Source: Rhizobium leguminosarum
GTDB taxonomy: Bacteria > Pseudomonadota > Alphaproteobacteria > Rhizobiales > Rhizobiaceae
Length of the DNA: 64,000 nt
Direction of reading: 5' to 3'
NCBI RefSeq assembly: GCF_004123835.1
Contig: NZ_MZMU01000010.1
Coordinates: forward strand, 124,001 to 188,000
Shown: one piece after another, positions 16,795-26,276 of the stretch
Layout of the letters: each line of letters opens with the position of its first letter
Position numbering within the stretch: the first letter of the stretch is position 1
Notes under the pieces: generated by a model
Databases searched by the model: none
The model's input: only the letters and a program-made list of their open reading frames with translations
What the model was told of the DNA's origin: nothing
Made by a program: the position numbers and the translations under genes

Positions 16795-17682
16795 TCAGGC
16801 GAGGTATTTCGTAAACCAATCGATTGTTCGCTGCCAGGCGAGCTTGGCTGCCGCTTCGTCGTAGCGGGGTGTGGAATCATTGTGGAAGCCGTGATTGACG
16901 TCAGGATAGATGTAGGCCTCGAATGTTTTTCCCGATGACTTCAGCGCCGCTTCATAGGCCGGCCAGCCTTCGTTGATCCCCTTGTCCAGCCCGGCATAAT
17001 GGAGAAGCAATGGCGCCTTGATCTTCGGCACGTCTTCGGCACGCGGCTGCCGGCCGTAAAAGGGCACGGCTGCGGCAAGTTCCGGATAGGCGACCGCCGC
17101 AGCGTTGGCAACGCCGCCGCCATAGCAGAAGCCGGTGATGCCGACCTTGCCGGTGGTGAGATCGCTGTGCATCAAAAATTCGACCGCCGCGAAGAAATCG
17201 TTCATCAGCTTTTCCGGGTCGACCTTCTGCTGGAGCTCCCGCCCCTTTTCATCGTTGCCGGGATAGCCTCCGACCGAGGTCAGGCCATCCGGTGCAAGTG
17301 CGATGAAACCCGCCTTTGCCACGCGCCGCGCCACATCTTCGATATAGGGGTTCAGGCCTCTATTCTCGTGAACGACCACCACGGCGGCGATTTTGCCGGT
17401 CGCGTTTTTGGGGCGGACGAGATAGCCGCGGACATCTCCATTTCCTTTCGGCGAAGGATAGGTGATGTATTCAGCTGATATATCGGGATCGGTGAACTCG
17501 ACCTGGGTCGCCAGCGCATAGTCAGGGCTCAGCGATGAAAGAATGGCGGCTGCCGTAAGCCCGCCGACGGCGAATTTGCCGGCCCGGTCGAGAAACTCGC
17601 GCTTGGTAATTTTCCCGTGCGCGTAATAATCGTAGAGTTCGAGAAGTTCCTGAGGGAAATCCTTGGCTGTCATACGGGTCAT
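16795..17682 (-). CDS. Dienelactone hydrolase family protein with N-terminal export-like segment
   Basis: A 295-residue alpha/beta-hydrolase of the dienelactone hydrolase (carboxymethylenebutenolidase) family. The catalytic triad is visible as C186 ([10 protein letters not shown]), D233 (HYAGLDKG) and H264 (DVNHGFHND), with E106 in VVHENRGL. Residues 24-56 ([22 protein letters not shown]...) form a basic then hydrophobic segment resembling a degenerate Tat or anchor signal, as in other long members of the family. It stands alone between convergent and divergent neighbours. Its substrate is unknown. Confidence 0.9.
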   Translation of the reverse strand: MTRMTAKDFPQELLELYDYYAHGKITKREFLDRAGKFAVGGLTAAAILSSLSPDYALATQVEFTDPDISAEYITYPSPKGNGDVRGYLVRPKNATGKIAAVVVVHENRGLNPYIEDVARRVAKAGFIALAPDGLTSVGGYPGNDEKGRELQQKVDPEKLMNDFFAAVEFLMHSDLTTGKVGITGFCYGGGVANAAAVAYPELAAAVPFYGRQPRAEDVPKIKAPLLLHYAGLDKGINEGWPAYEAALKSSGKTFEAYIYPDVNHGFHNDSTPRYDEAAAKLAWQRTIDWFTKYLA

Positions 17683-18011
17683 GATGGCTCCTCCGTGCCT
17701 TCGGGTCTCGCATCATCCTACACACGTAAACTCACGAGTCTTTTCAACATTTCGCGAGTCCCGCGTGTGTTTGCCATGGCGATTGCTGGCTGCGCCAACA
17801 GGCGCCGAATTCGCCGCCCTGGCTTCAAGAGATGCGCACTATTGCCATTGGCAATCGGCGTCCGGCCGGTCGCAGCCAGCAATCGACCGCCGGCTACCGA
17901 TCTATGAAAATTAATTTCATGCTTGCGCTTCGATGCCCGTTTTCTATTGACGCCTCCCGATTTTTGTCCCAACTTAAAGAAAATAAATTACTAAATGGGA
18001 ACCTGATCGGC
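17683..18011. promoter_or_regulatory. Divergent intergenic region (329 bp) with three dyads
   Basis: No credible gene is seen. Inverted repeats include ACACACG (about 17719)...CGTGTGT (about 17763), ATTGCC-att-GGCAAT (17841-17855) and ATGAAA...TTTCAT around an AATTAAT core (17904-17920). The last 100 bases before the sugar operon are AT-rich. The latter two dyads are candidate operators for the sugar ABC operon; no regulator gene is adjacent. Confidence 0.4.
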
Positions 18012-19169
18012 ATGAAAGTGGGAATCATCGGGCTAGGATTCCGGCTCGGCTATCTCGGCTATGTTTTCAAGGCAATCGATAGCAGCTTCGACATTGTCGG
18101 CTATGTGGATCCGGAACCCGCCGGACTTCCCGGATTGACGGAAAAGGGAATTTCAGTCGGCAAGGCCTATGGTTCGCCGGAAGAGCTCCTTGCCTCCGAA
18201 AAACTCGATCTGCTGATGATCGGCTCCCCCAATCACCTGCATCTCGACCATATCCGGCTCGGGCTTCAAGCCGGTCTCAAGGTCTTCTGCGAAAAGCCGA
18301 TCGTCACGACGATCGCCGAAAGCATCGAACTTGCCCATCTGATGGCAAAATTCGGCCATGAGCGACTGATGGTCGGTCTCGTGTTGCGCTATTCTCCTCT
18401 TTATAAGGATCTCCGCGCCATCCAGACCGCGGGCAAGCTTGGTCAGATCGTGTCGATCGAGGCTTCCGAACATATCGAGCCCTATCACGGCGCCTTCTTC
18501 ATGCGCGACTGGCGCCGCTATGAGCGCTATTCCGGCAGCTTCATGCTGGAGAAATGCTGCCACGACCTCGATCTTTATAATGGAGTCGCCGGCGCACGGC
18601 CGGAGCGCGTCGCAAGTTTCGGCGGCCGCAAAAGCTTCATTCCGGCCAACGACCCGGCGCGCGAGGGCATCAACGACCTCGAGCTCTTCCACCGCAAGCC
18701 GAGCGGATGGATGGGATCGGACAAGGTCTTCGACAGCGATGCCGATATCATCGACTATCAGGTCGCGATCGTCGAATATGCCAATGGCGTCGGCATGAAC
18801 TTCCACACCAATCTGAACGTGCCCGACCAGTTCCGCCGTTTCGCCATCATGGGTTCGCGCGGCATGGCTGAAGGCGATTTCGTGCGCGGCTATCTCGACG
18901 TTCACGAACAGCTGACCGGCAACAAGATTGTCGAAAACAAATATGCCGCCACCGAGCTCTCCCAGCATTACGGCGCCGATGAACAGATGGCGAGCGACCT
19001 GCTTGAAAGCGTGCGCACCGGGCTCGAACTTCCTGTTTCCACCCTGAATGCGCTAGAGGCCGGCATCCTCGCCTTGGCGATGGACGAAGCGAGGATGAAG
19101 AAAGCGGTCGTCGATCTCAGGCCCGTCTGGGACCGCTTCGACGAAGCCCTTCACGCAAGAGCGGCTTGA
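18012..19169 (+). CDS. Gfo/Idh/MocA family NAD(P)-dependent oxidoreductase
   Basis: A 385-residue dehydrogenase that probably oxidises a sugar or inositol-like alcohol. The N-terminal Rossmann motif is MKVGIIGLGFRLGYLGYVF and the conserved FCEKPIVTT (about residues 92-100) carries the family's EKP lysine. The C-terminal half has the usual substrate-binding beta-sheet. The ATG at 18012 fits the family start, although its Shine-Dalgarno (GGGAA, about 11 bases away) is weak. It is the first gene of an operon with two permeases, a binding protein and an ATPase, so it likely acts on the transported sugar. Confidence 0.9.
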   Translation: MKVGIIGLGFRLGYLGYVFKAIDSSFDIVGYVDPEPAGLPGLTEKGISVGKAYGSPEELLASEKLDLLMIGSPNHLHLDHIRLGLQAGLKVFCEKPIVTTIAESIELAHLMAKFGHERLMVGLVLRYSPLYKDLRAIQTAGKLGQIVSIEASEHIEPYHGAFFMRDWRRYERYSGSFMLEKCCHDLDLYNGVAGARPERVASFGGRKSFIPANDPAREGINDLELFHRKPSGWMGSDKVFDSDADIIDYQVAIVEYANGVGMNFHTNLNVPDQFRRFAIMGSRGMAEGDFVRGYLDVHEQLTGNKIVENKYAATELSQHYGADEQMASDLLESVRTGLELPVSTLNALEAGILALAMDEARMKKAVVDLRPVWDRFDEALHARAA

Positions 19170-19182
19170 GGAGGACGGCAAG

Positions 19183-20067
19183 ATGAGTGTTCAAAGAAGC
19201 ACCTTCATCTTCGCTTGCATCCTTCTTCTTCCGGCTGTGCTCTATGTTCTGGCGATCGTCGCCTATCCGCTGGTCGATACGTTCATTCTGTCCTTCACCG
19301 ACGCGTCCCTCAGGAAGACCACCAATTGGGTCGGCTGGGCCAATTACGAGAAGATCTTCAATGAGCGGTTTGCCGAGGTCATCATCCGCACCTTCATCTG
19401 GACGTTCTTCTCGGTCGCCCTGAAAATGGTGATCGGCACCTTCGGTGCGACGATGCTGAATGCCGCGGTCCCCGGCCGCTCGCTGTTCCGGCTGCTGACC
19501 ATGCCGCCATGGATCGTGCCGATGGCGATCGGCATCTTCATGTGGGGCTGGATGTATAATGGCCAGTTCGGGATGATATCAGGCATGCTGCAGCGCTTCG
19601 GTCTCGTCGACGGCCCTGTCGCCTTCCTCGCCTATGGAAACACCGCCTTCTGGGCAACGATCATCACCGACGTGTGGATCGGCGTGCCGCTGGTGACGAT
19701 CTACTTCCTGGCCGCGATCCAATCCATTCCGAAGGATCTCTACGAGGCCGCCTGGACCGACGGCGCCGGCCGCTGGTACCGCTTCCGCCGCATCACGCTG
19801 CCGCTGATGGTGCCGGCGATCATCACCATGTCGATGCTCTCGCTGATCGCCACCTTCAACTCGTTCGACATCATCTGGATCCTGACGCAGGGCGGACCGA
19901 GCGGCGAGACGACGACGATGATCATCGATACCTATCAGACCGCGATCGGCTCGAAGAAATACGGTGAAGGTGCAGCGCGCGCCGTTTTGATCTGCATCTT
20001 CCTGTCGCTCTTCTGCTTCGCCTATTTCCGCGTCACCCGCCGCCTCAATCCGGAGAAACGCGCATGA
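19183..20067 (+). CDS. Carbohydrate ABC transporter permease, MalF/UgpA type
   Basis: A 294-residue six-helix permease of the CUT1 family. The cytoplasmic EAA-type loop is at IPKDLYEAAWTDGAGRWYRFRRITLPLMVPA (about residues 183-213). An AGGAGG Shine-Dalgarno lies upstream (19168-19173, 9 bases from the start), and the gene begins 13 bp after the dehydrogenase. Its last four bases overlap the next permease gene. It forms the heterodimeric pore with that product. Confidence 0.94.
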   Translation: MSVQRSTFIFACILLLPAVLYVLAIVAYPLVDTFILSFTDASLRKTTNWVGWANYEKIFNERFAEVIIRTFIWTFFSVALKMVIGTFGATMLNAAVPGRSLFRLLTMPPWIVPMAIGIFMWGWMYNGQFGMISGMLQRFGLVDGPVAFLAYGNTAFWATIITDVWIGVPLVTIYFLAAIQSIPKDLYEAAWTDGAGRWYRFRRITLPLMVPAIITMSMLSLIATFNSFDIIWILTQGGPSGETTTMIIDTYQTAIGSKKYGEGAARAVLICIFLSLFCFAYFRVTRRLNPEKRA

Positions 20068-20921
20068 GCAATGCAGCCATGATCGACCGTTACCGCTGGT
20101 GGGAAATCATCCTGATCTATTGCGGCATCGCGCTGTTTCTTTTCTTCGTGCTGTCGCCCTTCGTCGAAGGTTTCCTGGTGTCGCTGAAGCCGCTCAGCCA
20201 GCTCTTCTCCTCACCCTATCGCTTCTGGCCGGAGAACGGCTCCTTTGAAGCCTACCGGACGATGTGGATCAGCGTGCCTGGCTTCGGGCGCTATATCTTC
20301 AACTCGTTCTTCATCTCGATCATCGTCACGCTGATCGTGCTCTGCCTCGTCATTCCGGCGGCTTATGCCTTCGCGAAGTTCGAATTCAGGGGCATGGGCA
20401 TCCTGCTCGGCGCGTTCCTGACGGTGAACATGTTTTCCGGCGCCGTGCTTTTGATCCCGCTCTTCCGGCTGATGCGCAGCATCGGCGTGCTCAACACCTA
20501 TCTCGCCATGATCGTGCCGGGCGTTGCCTTCCTGATCCCCTCGGCGATCTGGCTGCTGCGCACCTACATGATCCGTATTCCGCAGGAACTCAACGAAGCG
20601 GCCTATATGGATGGCGCCAGCCATTTCTACACGCTGCGCCGGGTCATCCTGCCCATTGCGATGCCGGGGATTATCGTCGTCGCCATCACCACCTTCATCG
20701 GCGCTTACGCCCAGCAATTCATCTTCGCGCTGACGTTCAACTCGAAGACCGAATACATGCCCTTGCCGGTGGGGCTCTTTGCTTACTTCGGCAAGCAGGA
20801 GGTCATCTGGAACGAACTGATGGCGGCTTCCTTCGTCGGTATCGCGCCGGCAATGGTCGTCATCTTCTTCCTTCAGCGCTACCTTGTCGGCGGACTGACC
20901 GCCGGTGCGGTGAAACAATAA
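20064..20921 (+). CDS. Carbohydrate ABC transporter permease, MalG/UgpE type
   Basis: A 285-residue CUT1 permease with the EAA loop IPQELNEAAYMDGASHFYTLRRVILPIAMPG. Its ATG overlaps the preceding stop (ATGA), indicating translational coupling. Hydrophobic segments are consistent with six membrane helices. It partners the preceding MalF-type protein and the binding protein 46 bp downstream. Confidence 0.94.
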   Translation: MSNAAMIDRYRWWEIILIYCGIALFLFFVLSPFVEGFLVSLKPLSQLFSSPYRFWPENGSFEAYRTMWISVPGFGRYIFNSFFISIIVTLIVLCLVIPAAYAFAKFEFRGMGILLGAFLTVNMFSGAVLLIPLFRLMRSIGVLNTYLAMIVPGVAFLIPSAIWLLRTYMIRIPQELNEAAYMDGASHFYTLRRVILPIAMPGIIVVAITTFIGAYAQQFIFALTFNSKTEYMPLPVGLFAYFGKQEVIWNELMAASFVGIAPAMVVIFFLQRYLVGGLTAGAVKQ

Positions 20922-20967
20922 GATCAAAAAACGAGTGAACAGCTAACACAAGAATGGGAGTCACGAC

Positions 20968-22200
20968 GTGAGCATATCAATCAAGACAGGCCTTATGGCG
21001 CTCGCTCTGCTCGGTTCGACGGCACTGACCGCCGTCACTGCCCAGGCGGCCGACAAGGAAATCAGCTGGATCTATTGCGGCGACACGATCGACCCGGTCC
21101 ACACCAAATACATCAAGCAGTGGGAAGAAAAGAACACGGGCTGGAAGGTCGCCCCTGAGGTCGTCGGATGGGCACAGTGCCAGGACAAGGCAACGACGCT
21201 CGCTGCCGCCGGCACGCCGGTGGCGATGGCCTATGTCGGCTCGCGCACGCTGAAGGAATTCGCGCAGAACGACCTTATCGTTCCGGTGCCGATGACGGAT
21301 GACGAGAAGAAGACCTACTATCCGAACATCGTCAACACTGTGACCTTCGAGGGCACTCAGTGGGGCGTTCCGATCGCGTTCTCCACCAAGGCGCTCTACT
21401 GGAACAAGGATCTTTTCAAGCAGGCCGGCCTCGATCCCGAAACGCCGCCGAAGACCTGGGCTGAAGAAATCGAGATGGCAAAGACCATCAAGGAAAAGAC
21501 CGGCATTCCGGGCTTCGGTCTCTCCGCCAAGACCTTCGACAACACGATGCACCAGTTCATGCATTGGGTTTACACCAACAACGGCACGGTGATCGATGCC
21601 GACGGCAAAGTTACGCTCGACAGCCCGCAGATTCTCGCCGCGCTGAAGGCCTATAAGGATATCGTCCCCTACTCCGAAGAAGGCCCGACCGCCTACGAGC
21701 AGAACGAAGTCCGCGCCATCTTCCTCGACGGCAAGGTGGCGATGATCCAGGCAGGCTCGGGTGCAGCCGACCGCTTGAAGGCGACGAAGATCAGCTGGGG
21801 TATCACGACGCTGCCGCTTGGCCCCGACGCCAAGGGTCCCGGCACGCTGCTGATCACCGACAGCCTGGCGATCTTCAAGGGTTCGGGTGTCGAGGACAAG
21901 GCGACGGAATTTGCCAAGTTCATCACCTCGCCGGATGTGCAGTCCGAATACGAATTGCAGGGCGGCGCCGGCCTCACCCCGCTGCGTCCGTCTGCAAAGG
22001 TCGATGAATTCGTCGCTAAGGATCCTTACTGGAAGCCGCTCATCGACGGCATCAGCTACGGCGGTCCCGAGCCGCTCTTCACCGACTACAAGGGCTTCCA
22101 GAACTCGATGATCGAGATGATCCAGTCCGTGGTGACGGGCAAGGCCGAGCCGGAGGCCGCACTCAAGAAGGCCGCCGGCGAAGTCGAGGCGTTCAAGTAA
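20968..22200 (+). CDS. Extracellular sugar-binding protein, family 1
   Basis: A 410-residue periplasmic receptor with a GTG start and a signal peptide (SISIKTGLMALALLGSTALTAVTAQAA). Family-1 features include GVPIAFSTKALYWNKDLFKQAGLDPETPPKTWAEE. It delivers sugar to the upstream permease pair. Two stable hairpins follow directly, which is typical for operons where the receptor must be made in excess over the ATPase. The exact sugar cannot be read from sequence. Confidence 0.94.
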   Translation: MSISIKTGLMALALLGSTALTAVTAQAADKEISWIYCGDTIDPVHTKYIKQWEEKNTGWKVAPEVVGWAQCQDKATTLAAAGTPVAMAYVGSRTLKEFAQNDLIVPVPMTDDEKKTYYPNIVNTVTFEGTQWGVPIAFSTKALYWNKDLFKQAGLDPETPPKTWAEEIEMAKTIKEKTGIPGFGLSAKTFDNTMHQFMHWVYTNNGTVIDADGKVTLDSPQILAALKAYKDIVPYSEEGPTAYEQNEVRAIFLDGKVAMIQAGSGAADRLKATKISWGITTLPLGPDAKGPGTLLITDSLAIFKGSGVEDKATEFAKFITSPDVQSEYELQGGAGLTPLRPSAKVDEFVAKDPYWKPLIDGISYGGPEPLFTDYKGFQNSMIEMIQSVVTGKAEPEAALKKAAGEVEAFK

Positions 22201-22216
22201 GCCTCTTGGAACCTTT

Positions 22217-22284
22217 GGGATCGCGGAAGGCAACAGCCCGCGATCCCTCCTGTAGCGCCGCATGTCTTTTCGCAGTGCGGCGCT
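22217..22284 (+). other. Two tandem hairpins after the sugar-binding protein gene
   Basis: GGGATCGCG (22217-22225) pairs with CGCGATCCC (22239-22247), and AGCGCCGCA (22254-22262) with TGCGGCGCT (22276-22284). Each is a perfect 9-bp stem without a T-run. They probably stabilise the binding-protein mRNA or limit read-through into the ATPase gene. Confidence 0.65.
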
Positions 22285-22391
22285 GTAACACCTTGAATTG
22301 CCGCATGATTCCTTAGATCGAATCCGATTTAAGGAACTATGCAGTCACGATGATCGAATGTGCGACGAAGGCCGCCGGCGGAGACAGATTT

Positions 22392-23525
<1,134 letters not shown>

Positions 23526-23691
23526 ACCGGCCGCCTCCGTGTCGGAGTTCGTCCGGGGGATATGGCAGCATTGCGTCCTCGTGTCGGTCGTCGGTGCCAC
23601 CTGCTTTAGTTTCCGAACAAACAACGGTTGGCTTTGAGGGAACAATGATTCAAAAGCTGCCGTTAGGGGGACAAAGCTAACGGAGGTAGTT

Positions 23692-24069
23692 GTGATCCAC
23701 CATGTCTCGGTTGGGACGAATGATGTTGCGCGTTCGAAGCGTTTCTACGATGCCGTTTTGCCCATCGTCGGCATTGTGCCGATGGCCGAGGACGAGGGTG
23801 GACTTGGCTACGGCAGTGGTACGTTTCATTTCAGCGTCCAGGTTCCGATTGATGGAAAACCAGCGACCGTGGGCAATGGCACTCATATCGCCTTTGCTGT
23901 CGAGGACCGTTCGATGGTCAATCGATTTTACGCAGCAGCACTAAAATATGGTGGCAGCGACGATGGCGCTCCGGGGCTGCGGCCGAACTATGATGCGAAC
24001 TATTATGGAGCGTTCGTCCGCGATCCGGACGGTCACAAGATCGAGGTCGTGACCTACTCCGCAAAATGA
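23692..24069 (+). CDS. VOC-superfamily (glyoxalase/bleomycin-resistance-like) protein
   Basis: A 125-residue single-domain vicinal oxygen chelate protein. It starts at a GTG (MIHHVSVGTNDVARSKRFYDAVLPIVGI) preceded by a strong GGAGG. The C-terminal half shows the expected AFVRDPDGHKIEVVTYS, with metal-ligand type H and E residues. The enzymatic role is unknown. It is followed 19 bp downstream by an arginase-family gene and may be cotranscribed with it. Confidence 0.88.
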   Translation: MIHHVSVGTNDVARSKRFYDAVLPIVGIVPMAEDEGGLGYGSGTFHFSVQVPIDGKPATVGNGTHIAFAVEDRSMVNRFYAAALKYGGSDDGAPGLRPNYDANYYGAFVRDPDGHKIEVVTYSAK

Positions 24070-24088
24070 CTCGCTAACGGAGGCGCGC

Positions 24089-24982
24089 ATGTCGACCCTT
24101 CCCTATGCAATTCTCGAAGCCCCCTCTACACTGGGCTTGGCGACCGACGGTGTGGAGCACTTGCCCGACCAACTCTTGGGTCTCGGGCTTGCGGAGCGCA
24201 TCCATGCGCACCGAACCGAGCGGCTGGCGGTGCCTCCGAAGGACCCTATGCCCGATCCCGAGACCGGTATCCTGAATGCCAGGGCAATTGCGGCGTGGTC
24301 GCCCAAGCTTGCCGACGCGGTGGAAGCGGTGCTTGACGCGGGCGAATTTCCGGTTGTACTCGGCGGCGATTGCACGATCCTAATGGGCTCGATGCTCGCG
24401 TTTCGACGGCGCGGCCGCTACGGCCTGTTCTTCATCGACGGCAACGCTGATTTCTTTCAGCCCGAGGCGGAACCCAATAGTGAGGGCGCCTCGATGGATC
24501 TTGCCTTCGTCACCGGCCACGGCCCGTCGCTCCTGACCGACATCGAAGGTCGCGGTCCTTTGGTCCGTCCCGAAGACGCCGTCGCGTTCGCATATCGCGA
24601 TCATAAGGATCAGGAGGAGTACGGAAGCCAGCCGCTTCCCAAAGAGCTCAAGGCGATTGACCTTCCCGCCGTGCGCCGGGTGGGCATCGAGGCCGCCGCG
24701 CGCGAAGCGGTCGACCACTTGACGCGAGAGGAACTGGACGGCTTCTTCATCCATCTCGACGCCGATTGCCTCGACGACGTCATCATGCCGGCTGTCGATT
24801 TCCGCATGCCGGGCGGGTTGTCGTGGGACGAGTTAGGGACCGCGCTTCGGGTTGCCTTGGCGAGCGGCAAGGCAGTCGGTATCGAGATCACCATCTACAA
24901 TCCGCGCCTTGATGAGGACGGCAGCGCCGGGCGCGGCCTGGCCGACGTACTAGCCGCAGCGCTCGGAACAGCAGCGCACTGA
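24089..24982 (+). CDS. Arginase/agmatinase/formiminoglutamase family protein
   Basis: A 297-residue ureohydrolase-fold protein. The manganese-binding motifs are recognisable but altered: GGDC (usual GGDH), FIDGNADF (usual DAHxD) and HLDADCLDD (usual SxDxDxxDP). Loss of the usual first histidine ligand and the DAH histidine makes ordinary arginase activity uncertain. It follows the VOC gene closely. The fold assignment is solid; the substrate is not known. Confidence 0.82.
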   Translation: MSTLPYAILEAPSTLGLATDGVEHLPDQLLGLGLAERIHAHRTERLAVPPKDPMPDPETGILNARAIAAWSPKLADAVEAVLDAGEFPVVLGGDCTILMGSMLAFRRRGRYGLFFIDGNADFFQPEAEPNSEGASMDLAFVTGHGPSLLTDIEGRGPLVRPEDAVAFAYRDHKDQEEYGSQPLPKELKAIDLPAVRRVGIEAAAREAVDHLTREELDGFFIHLDADCLDDVIMPAVDFRMPGGLSWDELGTALRVALASGKAVGIEITIYNPRLDEDGSAGRGLADVLAAALGTAAH

Positions 24983-25057
24983 ACGCTCCGGCCGGAAAGG
25001 CCGGTGGAGTCACTTCCCAAGAGCAGACGTTCCCCGAGGCGAGTTCGCCGACCCGCG

Positions 25058-25561
25058 CTACTCGCCTATGCTGGAAAGCAATTCGTCGAGCTGTTCCAGT
25101 TGCTCCGGCAATGCGGCCGCCCCGCCCTGCAGTGCTTCCTCAAGCGCCTCTTTGGACGGATAGACCTCGTGGAAAGTCAGTAGTGTCCTCCCGCCTTGGT
25201 CCTCGAAGGTCACGGTCGTGATCGCGCCCTCTTCGCCCTCGTCGTTGGTCCAGACGATGCGCTCGTTCGGCACCACCTCGAGATACTTGCCGTAGAAGGC
25301 CATGGTGTCCGAACCGCCGGCGCCGAATTCCAGCCGATATTTGCCGCCTGTACGGACGTCCATATCGCACGATACGAGCGAAACGCCGGGTGCCGATTTT
25401 GGCACCCACCAGCGCTGGAACAGCTCGGGCTGGCTCCACGCCCTGTAAACCGTGCTCGGCGGCGCATTGAATGTCCGCGTTACGACGAGTTCGCGATCCC
25501 CTTTGCGCTCGACTGACGTGCGGTTCTGCGCACCACCTGCACTGTCAACTTGCCGATTCAT
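25058..25561 (-). CDS. SRPBCC/AHSA1-type ligand-binding protein
   Basis: A 167-residue protein of the START-like AHSA1 family. It contains VVTRTFNAPPSTVYRAWSQPELFQRWWVPK near residues 28-57 and the usual C-terminal helix. It overlaps by 17 bases the gene for an ArsR-type regulator on the same strand. This regulator/AHSA1 pairing is common in rhizobia and probably forms a self-regulated bicistronic unit. The ligand is unknown. Confidence 0.88.
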   Translation of the reverse strand: MNRQVDSAGGAQNRTSVERKGDRELVVTRTFNAPPSTVYRAWSQPELFQRWWVPKSAPGVSLVSCDMDVRTGGKYRLEFGAGGSDTMAFYGKYLEVVPNERIVWTNDEGEEGAITTVTFEDQGGRTLLTFHEVYPSKEALEEALQGGAAALPEQLEQLDELLSSIGE

Positions 25562-25901
25562 CGCTTCCCTCCCGTTTCATTTCGCTGATTATTTCGTCCA
25601 ATGCTTCGAAGCGGGCCTCGAAGAGCTTGCGATGCGCCTCGATCCACTCGGCCTCCGCCTTGAGCCCGCGCTTCCCAAGCTTGCAGGTTCTCACCCGTCC
25701 GACCTTCTGCGTGACGACGAGCCCCGCCCGCTCGAGAACCTGGACGTGCTTCTTCATGCCGGTCAGCGTCATCTGGAACTTATCCGCGAGACTGGTGATC
25801 GACGCGTCCCCTCGCCCAAGCTGATCGATGATCCCGCGGCGGGTCGCATCGGACAGCGCCGCGAACGCGAGATCGAGAGGAAGAGTTACATACTGAACCA
25901 T
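25545..25901 (-). CDS. ArsR-family winged-helix regulator
   Basis: A 118-residue ArsR/SmtB-type repressor. Residues 8-80 carry the winged helix (LAFAALSDATRRGIIDQLGRGDASITSLADKFQMTLTGMKKHVQVLERAGLV). No metal-binding cysteine pair (ELCVCDL) is present, so it is not a classical metal sensor. The start codon lies in the middle of a dyad and I see no Shine-Dalgarno, so it may be leaderless and autoregulated. It is cotranscribed with the overlapping AHSA1 gene. Confidence 0.88.
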   Translation of the reverse strand: MVQYVTLPLDLAFAALSDATRRGIIDQLGRGDASITSLADKFQMTLTGMKKHVQVLERAGLVVTQKVGRVRTCKLGKRGLKAEAEWIEAHRKLFEARFEALDEIISEMKREGSDESAS

Positions 25902-25911
25902 ATAGTTCAGT
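25892..25911. promoter_or_regulatory. Operator-like dyad centred on the arsR-type start codon
   Basis: ACTGAAC-catata-GTTCAGT is a perfect 7+7 bp inverted repeat, and the ATG (25899-25901) lies in its centre. This is a natural site for autorepression by the ArsR-like product. Confidence 0.6.
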
Positions 25912-26276
25912 GTCTATCTTGTTCGCGCAGGAAACGCAAGCTTCCCGAATTGTCCCAGCCTAGACTGGTCATTCGAGTCATACCGCGGCGGCAGCAAAAA
26001 TCGTCTGCTGCGGGTCAAGCGGGCCTTCGAGCCGCTGATGAACGAATGTCAGCTTTCAGCGCCTGCGCCCCGAAACCAGTCCGCCGGCTACCGGCCCCAA
26101 AAGAGGACGTTTGACCGTAGAGCCTATGTCCGCGATTGGTGCAAGGAAGTCATCCGCAGCGCGCACGTCGTGCGATATCAGCGACTGCATTCGTGCTGAT
26201 ACCGATCGCGAGCAATCCACCGATAATTGCGGCCTTCGGCGGTCAGGGCCATTTCGCCCTCAACCGGAACCAACCC
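25912..26276. other. Intergenic region without a recognisable gene (365 bp)
   Basis: Only short overlapping open frames with no recognisable domain are present on either strand. The sequence may hold the remnant of a decayed gene. No clear terminator T-tract, RNA gene or repeat was found. Confidence 0.4.

Noticed and set aside
26041..26276. Short plus-strand frames before the PLP-enzyme gene
   Set aside because: No recognised domain or ribosome site; possibly decayed sequence but not supportable as genes.
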